Of a stretch of 64,000 nt of DNA, positions 58,283-64,000 are shown piece after piece. The stretch is taken from contig NZ_VUKE01000021.1 in NCBI RefSeq assembly GCF_009193175.1, positions 1 through 64,000 of the forward strand, in the 5' to 3' direction. The notes beneath the pieces were generated by a model that saw nothing but the letters and a program-made list of their open reading frames with translations, made no database searches and had not been told where the DNA came from. Each line of letters starts with the position of its first letter. The first letter of the stretch is position 1. The DNA is from Georgenia ruanii. GTDB lineage: Bacteria > Actinomycetota > Actinomycetes > Actinomycetales > Actinomycetaceae. The position numbers and the translations under genes were made by a program.

Positions 58283-59128
58283 TCAGTCGACGTCCTGCGG
58301 GTCGACGGGGGCGTGGTGGTCGAGGGCGACGACGCCGCGGCGCCAGTAGCCGTCCACCTTGACGTTCGCCCGGGCAAATGTTGACTCGTGCCGCAGCCAC
58401 CGGCGCACCGCCACCAGCGAGCCGGCCTCGCCGGCGAACCAGGCGTAGCCCGTGCCGGGGCGGGCGGGCAGGCTTCGCACGGCGTCGGCGAGCAGCGTCG
58501 TCGTGCCCGGGGCCGCGTCGCCGCGGTCGCGCAGGTGCAGGGTGTGCTCGGGCCGGGCGACCACGGCGAGGTAGTCGACGTCGGCCGGGTCGGACAGCTC
58601 GACGAGCACGTCCACCGGCAGCCCGGCGGGCGCCTGCTCGAGCCAGCGGGCCAGGGCGGGCAGCGCCGTCTCGTCCCCGCCGAGGAGCAGGTGGTCGGCC
58701 GCGGGCAGGAGCTGGGAGCCGCGGGGCCCGGCGATCGCCACCGGGTCGCCGGGCACGGCCCGCGCGGCCCAGGCCGAGACCGGGCCGGGGTGGGCGTGCA
58801 GGACGACGTCGATGTCGAGGCCCTCGTCGTGCAGGGCGCGGGGGGTGTAGTCGCGGACCGTCGGGGCCACCGCGGGACGCTCGAGCCCGTCGCCGACCGC
58901 GCGCGGGGCGTGGAGCTCGCCGGTGGCCGGGTCCGGGACGAAGAGCTTGACGTGGTCGGCGGGCCCGTCGGCGGTGAAGCCGGCGAGCTCCTCCCCGCCG
59001 AGGGTCAGCCGGAGCATGCGGGCGCTGAGCTGCCGGCGGCCCACCACCGTGAGGCGGCGGACGGCGAGGGGGTGGCGCACCCGCTCCCGGCGCAGGACGG
59101 ATGCGGTGGCGGCGAGGTCGTCGGTCAC
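58283..59128 (-). CDS. Siderophore-interacting protein (FAD-linked ferric-siderophore reductase family)
   Basis: A 281-residue SIP-family flavoprotein that would reduce ferric siderophores in the cytosol using NAD(P)H. It has the FAD motif RDYTPR, GDPVAIAGPRGS, LLLGGDETALPALARWLE and the closing AWFAGEAGSLVAVRRWLR / GYWRRG of the family. The GTG start at 59128 is six bases after TAGGGT and lacks a ribosome-binding site. No siderophore uptake genes are adjacent and no iron-regulator box was recognised. Confidence 0.9.
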   Translation of the reverse strand: MTDDLAATASVLRRERVRHPLAVRRLTVVGRRQLSARMLRLTLGGEELAGFTADGPADHVKLFVPDPATGELHAPRAVGDGLERPAVAPTVRDYTPRALHDEGLDIDVVLHAHPGPVSAWAARAVPGDPVAIAGPRGSQLLPAADHLLLGGDETALPALARWLEQAPAGLPVDVLVELSDPADVDYLAVVARPEHTLHLRDRGDAAPGTTTLLADAVRSLPARPGTGYAWFAGEAGSLVAVRRWLRHESTFARANVKVDGYWRRGVVALDHHAPVDPQDVD

Positions 59129-59134
59129 CCCCCG

Positions 59135-59140
59135 ACCCTA
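59135..59140 (-). promoter_or_regulatory. -10 element of the SIP gene, leaderless start
   Basis: TAGGGT (minus strand) ends six bases before the GTG at 59128. Confidence 0.55.
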
Positions 59141-59243
59141 TCCCGGGCACACCGGGCGCCCTGCGGTTGCGCCCCCGGCGGCCGGGCAGGGCAGGATGGG
59201 CCCGCCGGTGCCCGGAGGGTCCGGGCGCCCGAAGGAGGAGACC

Positions 59244-59675
59244 ATGCCAACACCGATCGTGAGCAAGGGCAGCACCACCTGGAACGGCGACCTGTTCTCC
59301 GGCAAGGGGCGCACGTCGCTGGACACCTCGGGCCTCGCCAGCTTCGACGTCAACTGGAAGGCCCGCGCCGAGGAGGCCGGTGGCACCACCTCTCCCGAGG
59401 AGCTCATCGCCGCGGCGCACGCCACCTGCTTCTCGATGGCCCTGTCCAACGGGCTCGCCCAGAACGACACGGCCCCGAACGAGCTGCGCACCTCCGCGGA
59501 GGTGACCTTCGTGGCCGGCGAGGGGATCAAGGGCGTCCACCTCACGGTCGAGGCCGACGTCCCCGGACTCTCCGAGGCGGACTTCCAGCGCATCGCGGAC
59601 GAGGCCAAGGCGGGCTGCCCGGTCAGCCAGGCGCTCAAGGGCACCGAGATCACCCTGACCGCCAAGCTGGCCTGA
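59244..59675 (+). CDS. OsmC-family peroxiredoxin
   Basis: A 143-residue OsmC protein that reduces organic hydroperoxides. Both catalytic cysteines are present, in AAHATCFSMALSN and KAGCPVSQALKG, unlike the Cys-less relative at 31441-31935. The start is fixed by GAAGGAGG shortly before the ATG. It stands alone between the SIP gene and the convergent asparaginase gene. Confidence 0.93.
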   Translation: MPTPIVSKGSTTWNGDLFSGKGRTSLDTSGLASFDVNWKARAEEAGGTTSPEELIAAAHATCFSMALSNGLAQNDTAPNELRTSAEVTFVAGEGIKGVHLTVEADVPGLSEADFQRIADEAKAGCPVSQALKGTEITLTAKLA

Positions 59676-59683
59676 GCGTCGCC

Positions 59684-59709
59684 GGGCCCGCCGCCCCGGC
59701 GGCGGGCCC
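59684..59709. terminator. Terminator between osmC and asparaginase genes
   Basis: A 12-bp perfect GC stem (59684-59695 with 59698-59709) follows the osmC stop by eight bases; convergent with the asparaginase gene. The formal two-base loop would open to a tetraloop. Confidence 0.7.
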
Positions 59710-59769
59710 CGCGCGTGCCCGGCCACCACCCGCCCGGCTCCCGTCAGTGCCCCGCCTGACCCCGGCCCG

Positions 59770-60771
59770 TCAGTCCCCGGCGAGGCCCCCGCGCCGGGCG
59801 ACCTCCCGCCGCACGGTCGCGGCGTCCGCGCCGCCGGCCAGCAGCGCCCAGAGCAGGAGCCGGGCCTTGCGCCCGGTCAGCGAGCCGGCCAGCTGCGCCC
59901 CGCGGCGCACGAGGTCGGTCTCGGACCCGGGGTAGCCGTAGGTGCGGGTCGCCGTCGGGCCGCTGCCGGTCCGCGAGGCGATGAGCACCGGCATCCGCTC
60001 GGCGGCGCAGGAGACCGCCTCGGCGGCCGTCGGGGAGACGTGGCCGGCCCCGGCGCCGGCGACGACCACGCCGTCGAACCCGGCGCCGCCGAGGAGCCGC
60101 AGCAGCGCGCCGTCGTCGCCGAGGGTGAACTCCAGCAGGGCGACCTGCGCCGCGCCCGCGGGGACCGGCAGCGGGGCGGCCCGCCGCGCGGGCCGCAGCG
60201 TGAGGACCAGCGCGCCCTCCACCACCCGGCCGACCGGCCCGGCGCCGGGCGAGGCGAAGGCGCCGACGCCGGCGGTGCGGGTCTTGGTCACCCACCGCGC
60301 CAGGTGCACCTCGTCGTCGAGGACGACGACGGCGCCGAGATCGCGGGCGGCAGGGGCGGCGGCCACCACCACGGCCGCGTAGAGGTTCGCGGGCCCGTCC
60401 GGGCCGGGGCTGCGGGGCGGGCGCATCGCCCCGGTCAGGACGAGCGGGGCGGGCCGGTCCCACAGCAGGTCGAGCAGGAACGCGGACTCCTCGAGGGTGT
60501 CCGTGCCGTGGGTGAGCACGACCCCGGCCGCGCCGTCGTCGACCTGCGCGCGGGCCCAGGCCAGGGCGTCGAGGACGTCGGCGGTGGTCAGCGCGGGCGA
60601 GGGGAGGTTGCGCAGGGACGTGGCCGCCACGTGCGCGACGGCTTCGAGGCCCCGCACCGTCCGGATCAGCTGCGCGGCGCTCAGCTCCGGCGCGACGGGC
60701 TCGCCCGGGTGCGCGGGCGTCATGGCGATGGTGCCGCCGAGCGCGCCGACGGCGACGGTCGGCAGAGTCAT
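59770..60771 (-). CDS. L-asparaginase (type I/II fold)
   Basis: Asparaginase converts asparagine to aspartate and ammonia. The 333-residue protein has the first catalytic Thr in GALGGTIAM (Thr14) and the second site LTHGTDTLEE (Thr87 and Asp91), then AMRPPRSPGPDGPANLYAA. There is no signal peptide, so it is cytosolic. The ATG is six bases after TACCGT with no ribosome-binding site. Confidence 0.92.
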   Translation of the reverse strand: MTLPTVAVGALGGTIAMTPAHPGEPVAPELSAAQLIRTVRGLEAVAHVAATSLRNLPSPALTTADVLDALAWARAQVDDGAAGVVLTHGTDTLEESAFLLDLLWDRPAPLVLTGAMRPPRSPGPDGPANLYAAVVVAAAPAARDLGAVVVLDDEVHLARWVTKTRTAGVGAFASPGAGPVGRVVEGALVLTLRPARRAAPLPVPAGAAQVALLEFTLGDDGALLRLLGGAGFDGVVVAGAGAGHVSPTAAEAVSCAAERMPVLIASRTGSGPTATRTYGYPGSETDLVRRGAQLAGSLTGRKARLLLWALLAGGADAATVRREVARRGGLAGD

Positions 60772-60777
60772 CGGGCC

Positions 60778-60783
60778 ACGGTA
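60778..60783 (-). promoter_or_regulatory. -10 element of the asparaginase gene, leaderless start
   Basis: TACCGT (minus strand) ends six bases before the ATG at 60771. Confidence 0.55.
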
Positions 60784-60878
60784 TCCCAGGCATCGGGGAT
60801 GTTCCGGGCGGGCCCGTCGGCATAGTGTCGCGCCACCGGCGCTCGGCCCGCGGGCGCCCGGGCCCGTCGGAGGTCGTC

Positions 60879-61328
60879 ATGCGTTCCGTGTACCGCGCCC
60901 TGGCCCTGCTGGTCGCGCTCGGGGTCCTGGTCCAGGCCGCCGCCATCGCGTTCGGCGTGTTCCACATGATCAACGACGTCGACGGCGGCGCGGTCATCGA
61001 CTCCACCTACGACAGCTCGACCAACCCCGGGCTGAGCGCCCACTCGATGGGGGCGCTGATCGTCGGCGCGCTCGCGATCCTGCTGCTGCTGGCGTCCTTC
61101 TTCGTCCGGTTCCCGGGCGCGAAGACGTGGGGGGTGTGGACCTTCGTCGCGGTGCTGGCGCAGTGGGCCTTCGGGCTCCTCGCCTTCGGCGCGCCGGTCG
61201 TCGGGCTGTTGCACGGGGCGAACGCCCTGGCCGTCTTCTCGCTGGCGTTGCTGGCCGCGCGGGCGGCCGGACGGGCGGGCGGCGCGGTACCGACGGCGGC
61301 GCGCCGGCCCGCGACCGCGGACGCCTGA
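60879..61328 (+). CDS. Small four-helix membrane protein (DUF6220-like)
   Basis: A 149-residue membrane protein with four helices (YRALALLVALGVLVQAAAIAFGVF, GALIVGALAILLLLASFF, VWTFVAVLAQWAFGLLAF, NALAVFSLALLAARAAG). Histidines in or next to the helices (HMIND, HSMGAL, LHGANAL) could bind heme or a metal. It resembles the DUF6220 family. GGAGG is upstream of the ATG. It lies 56 bases before the multicopper oxidase gene on the same strand and may cooperate with it; this is inference. Confidence 0.75.
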   Translation: MRSVYRALALLVALGVLVQAAAIAFGVFHMINDVDGGAVIDSTYDSSTNPGLSAHSMGALIVGALAILLLLASFFVRFPGAKTWGVWTFVAVLAQWAFGLLAFGAPVVGLLHGANALAVFSLALLAARAAGRAGGAVPTAARRPATADA

Positions 61329-61384
61329 TCCGCCGTGCCGAGCGCGGGGGGCGTCGCGGTGCGGGCGGCGCCGCCCCCGGCCTG

Positions 61385-63016
61385 ATGGCTCCGGGTCGGC
61401 GCGGGCGAAACCTGCTCCTGCGCCCGACCACGTGGGGCGTCCTGCTCCTCGCGCTGGCTCTGGGCGTGTTCGGCGCCGGCTGGTGGGTCTCGCTGGTGCC
61501 GTCGACCTACTCCGTCATGGACATGGGGTATCCCGACTACGGCGGCGGGTCCGCCGTCGGGCATGCGCACGCGCGGCCGCCGGCCACCCACCACGGGCAG
61601 GCGGCACCCCCGACGGCGGCCGAGGCGCCGGAGCCGGGCGCGGGGGCCCTCGGCGTCACCGACCTGACCGGCCCGCGCGACGGCGTCCCCGACGTCGCGG
61701 TGACCCTCACCGCCCGCGCGGAACGCTTCGCCCTCGCCTCCGGCGAGGAGGTGGACGGCTTCACGGTCAACGGCACCTCCCCCGGCCCCACGATCGAGGC
61801 GGTGCAGGGCGACCTGGTGGAGGTCACGCTCGTCAACGAGTCGGTGCGCGAGGGTGCGGCGCTGCACTGGCACGGGATCGCGGTGCCGAACGCCGAGGAC
61901 GGCGTGGCGGGCGTGACCCAGGACGCCGTGCCGGTCCACGGGCGCCACACCTACCGGTTCGTCGCCCGCGACGCCGGGACGTACTGGTACCACTCGCACC
62001 AGGTCTCGCACGAGCAGGTCGTCGGCGGGCTCTTCGGCGCGGTGGTCGTGCACCCGAACGGGGTGGCGCCGTCCGCCGTGGTTACGGCCACGGCCACCTC
62101 CATGGGCACGACCACGATCACGACCACGACCGTGGCCACGACCGCTGCCGCGGCGCCGCGCGACCTGGTCCTGCCCGTGCACACCTACGACGGCGTCCGC
62201 ACCGTCGCCGGGCGCTCGGGTCCCACCCGTCTCGCCGTGCCGGCCGGCACGCCGCTGCGGCTGCGCGTGCTCAACACCGACAGCGCGAACATGCGCGCGT
62301 GGCTCACCGGCGCCGCCTTCCGGGTGCTCGCCGTCGACGGCCGCGAGATCAACGCGCCGACCCCGGTCCACGGCGAGGCCGTGCACGTACCTGGCGGCGG
62401 CCGCGTCGACCTCGGTGTCGACGTCCCGGCCGGCGGCCTCATCCTCCACGTGGGCGGCCGGCCGACACTCAGCGTGGGCCCCGGCGAGCCGCCGACGGCG
62501 GAGCCGGGCACGGCGCCGACGCGGGAGCTGGACCTGCTCAGCTACGGCGCGCCCGCGCCGCTGCCGTTCGACGCCTCGGCCCCCGACCGCCGGTTCGAGT
62601 ACGCGGTGGGACGGCGCATCGGGTTCGTCGACGGCCGGCCCGGCCTGTGGTGGACCATCAACGGGCACCTCTACCCGGACGTGCCCATGTTCATGGTGGA
62701 GCAGGGCGACGTGGTCGTCATGACGCTCCGGAACTCCTCCGGCACCGTCCACCCCATGCACCTGCACGGCCACCACGTCGTGGTCCTGAGCCGCAACGGC
62801 GTGCCCGCGACGGGCAGTCCCTGGTGGGCGGACACCCTCGACGTCGCGTCCGGGGACAGCTACGAGGTGGCCTTCGTCGCCGACAACCCCGGCATCTGGC
62901 TCGACCACTGCCACAACCTGCAGCACGCGAGCGACGGCATGGTCGCCCACCTCGCCTACGGCGGGGTCACGACGCCCTACGTCATCGGCGGCGACGCCGC
63001 GAACCACCCGGAGTGA
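61385..63016 (+). CDS. Multicopper oxidase, membrane-anchored
   Basis: A 543-residue laccase-like oxidase with one N-terminal membrane anchor (about residues 17-38). The type 2/3 copper ligands are present: HWHG (161-164), HSH (203-205), HPMHLHGHH (456-464) and HCHNLQH with a later Met (508-519) supplying type 1 copper. Only two or three cupredoxin domains fit. A Thr/Ala-rich low-complexity insert (TATSMGTTTITTTTVATTAAAA) follows domain 1. Likely roles are copper tolerance or oxidation of organic or metal substrates outside the membrane. The ATG lacks a strong ribosome-binding site. Confidence 0.9.
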   Translation: MAPGRRGRNLLLRPTTWGVLLLALALGVFGAGWWVSLVPSTYSVMDMGYPDYGGGSAVGHAHARPPATHHGQAAPPTAAEAPEPGAGALGVTDLTGPRDGVPDVAVTLTARAERFALASGEEVDGFTVNGTSPGPTIEAVQGDLVEVTLVNESVREGAALHWHGIAVPNAEDGVAGVTQDAVPVHGRHTYRFVARDAGTYWYHSHQVSHEQVVGGLFGAVVVHPNGVAPSAVVTATATSMGTTTITTTTVATTAAAAPRDLVLPVHTYDGVRTVAGRSGPTRLAVPAGTPLRLRVLNTDSANMRAWLTGAAFRVLAVDGREINAPTPVHGEAVHVPGGGRVDLGVDVPAGGLILHVGGRPTLSVGPGEPPTAEPGTAPTRELDLLSYGAPAPLPFDASAPDRRFEYAVGRRIGFVDGRPGLWWTINGHLYPDVPMFMVEQGDVVVMTLRNSSGTVHPMHLHGHHVVVLSRNGVPATGSPWWADTLDVASGDSYEVAFVADNPGIWLDHCHNLQHASDGMVAHLAYGGVTTPYVIGGDAANHPE

Positions 63017-63020
63017 CCCT

Positions 63021-63080
63021 GGCTCGGGCGACCGACGTGCGGCTCGGGCGACCCACGTGCGGCTCGGGCGACCCACGTGC
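63021..63080. repeat. Three tandem 20-bp repeats after the multicopper oxidase gene
   Basis: GGCTCGGGCGACCCACGTGC occurs three times head to tail (63021, 63041, 63061); the first copy has one change (G for C). It begins four bases after the oxidase stop. Confidence 0.92.
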
Positions 63081-63082
63081 GG

Positions 63083-63119
63083 CGAGGCCCGCCGCCCCGG
63101 GAAGGGGCGACGGGCCTCG
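63083..63119. terminator. Terminator between the multicopper oxidase gene and rpsA
   Basis: CGAGGCCCG (63083-63091) pairs with CGGGCCTCG (63111-63119); after one mismatch CGCCCC/GGGGCG extends the stem, leaving a GGGAA loop. It serves both convergent genes. Confidence 0.8.
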
Positions 63120-63152
63120 TCGTTGCTCAGCGGGTGCGACCCGCCGGCCGGC

Positions 63153-64000
63153 TCAGTGGCCGGTGAGCTTCTCGCGCAGGGCGGCCAGGGCCTCGTCGGA
63201 GGCCAGGGTGCCGTGCGCCTCGGCCGGGGCCGAGGTGTAGGAGGTCGGACCGGCGTGGCCGGCGCCCGGGGTGCCCGCCTCGGCGGCCTCGGCGTCGGCC
63301 TCGATGGCCGCCGCGACCTGCTTCTTGTGCGCCTCCCAGCGGGCGTGCGCCTGGGCGTACTCGTTCTCCCAGGCCTCGCGCTGGGTGTCGTAACCCTCGA
63401 GCCACTCGTTGGTCTCCGGGTCGAAGCCCTCGGGGTACTTGTAGTTGCCCTGCTCGTCGTACTCCGCGGCCATGCCGTACAGCGACGGGTCGAAGTCCTC
63501 GCTGCTGGGGTCGACGCCCTCGTTGGCCTGCTTGAGGGACAGGGAGATGCGGCGACGGTCGAGGTCGATGTCGATGACCTTGACGAACACCTCGTCGCCG
63601 ACCTTGACGACCTGCTCGGGCACCTCGACGTGGCGCTGGGCCAGCTCGGAGATGTGCACCAGGCCCTCGATGCCGTCCTCGACGCGCACGAACGCGCCGA
63701 AGGGGACCAGCTTGGTGACCTTACCCGGCACGACCTGGCCGATGGCGTGGGTGCGGGCGAAGGCCTGCCACGGGTCTTCCTGGGTGGCCTTGAGGGACAG
63801 CGACACGCGCTCGCGGTCCATGTCCACGTCGAGGACCTCGACGGTGACCTCCTGGCCGACCTCGACGACCTCGTTCGGGTGGTCGATGTGCTTCCAGGAC
63901 AGCTCGGAGACGTGCACGAGGCCGTCGACGCCGCCCAGGTCCACGAACGCACCGAAGTTGACGATCGAGGAGACCACGCCGTGGCGGACCTGGCCCTTCT
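63153..64000 (-). CDS. rpsA: 30S ribosomal protein S1, C-terminal part (cut by window edge)
   Basis: The 3' part of rpsA; the frame continues past the right edge. S1 is an RNA-binding protein made of repeated S1 domains; here one is partly seen (VSSIVNFGAFVDLGGVDGLVHVSELSWKHI) and a full one follows (GKVTKLVPFGAFVRVEDGIEGLVHISELAQRHV). The C-terminal 120 residues are acidic and include FDPSLYGMAAEYDEQGNYKYPEGFDPETNEWLEG, a tail typical of actinobacterial S1. Confidence 0.96.
   Translation of the reverse strand, partial: KGQVRHGVVSSIVNFGAFVDLGGVDGLVHVSELSWKHIDHPNEVVEVGQEVTVEVLDVDMDRERVSLSLKATQEDPWQAFARTHAIGQVVPGKVTKLVPFGAFVRVEDGIEGLVHISELAQRHVEVPEQVVKVGDEVFVKVIDIDLDRRRISLSLKQANEGVDPSSEDFDPSLYGMAAEYDEQGNYKYPEGFDPETNEWLEGYDTQREAWENEYAQAHARWEAHKKQVAAAIEADAEAAEAGTPGAGHAGPTSYTSAPAEAHGTLASDEALAALREKLTGH

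Overview
The window is a 64 kb stretch of a very GC-rich chromosome. Start codons are often GTG, many genes overlap by 1-4 bases, and RbpA, WhiA and OpcA (hallmark actinobacterial proteins) are present. With the gene order parA-scpA-scpB-rluB, tkt-tal-pgi-zwf-opcA, gap-pgk-tpiA-secG and uvrC-rapZ-yvcK-whiA, this points to an actinobacterium, probably in Micrococcales. That placement is inference from gene content; no taxonomic marker was compared.

Layout. 1-0.7 kb: the truncated right end of an IS481-type insertion sequence stops a few bases from the 3' end of a tRNA-Pro(GGG) gene. 0.8-9.9 kb (minus strand): core genes, namely a small hypothetical gene, a membrane protein, der, plsC, cmk, tyrA, rluB, scpB, scpA and a ParA-type ATPase. 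10.3-13.7 kb: a membrane acyltransferase-like protein, xerD and ctaB. 13.9-21.6 kb (plus): pentose-phosphate operon tkt-tal-pgi-zwf-opcA, closed by a strong hairpin; no 6-phosphogluconolactonase gene follows opcA. 21.6-31.9 kb (minus): rbpA, secG, tpiA, pgk, gap, then whiA, yvcK, rapZ, uvrC and an OsmC-family gene. 32.1-34.9 kb: uvrA with a candidate LexA box.

35-49 kb is accessory: a membrane protein with a GntR regulator, a beta-propeller phytase remnant, a YdeI-like protein, a GH15 glycosidase, a metallo-hydrolase, a YciI protein, a BASS transporter, and a protocatechuate/beta-ketoadipate block. The block consists of two convergent operons, pcaIJF (plus) and pcaB-pcaL-pcaR (minus), and lacks the ring-cleavage genes pcaHG. 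The pcaI and pcaB promoters share a 17-base motif that is probably the operator of an IclR regulator.

49-64 kb: a TerC-family membrane protein behind what looks like a yybP-ykoY (manganese) riboswitch with a visible anti-Shine-Dalgarno switch, uvrB, a MarR regulator divergent from an FtsH-type protease and a BCCT transporter, coaE, a siderophore-interacting protein, a second OsmC protein, an asparaginase, a small membrane protein plus multicopper oxidase, and the 3' part of rpsA.

Two themes run through the window. Many single-gene starts have a TANNNT -10 hexamer 5-8 bases upstream and no ribosome-binding site, which suggests widespread leaderless translation. Several intergenic spacers carry short tandem repeats of 18-29 bp, the longest being a 23-bp unit repeated more than five times between gap and whiA. 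I found no CRISPR array, prophage or wholly unknown multi-gene system.
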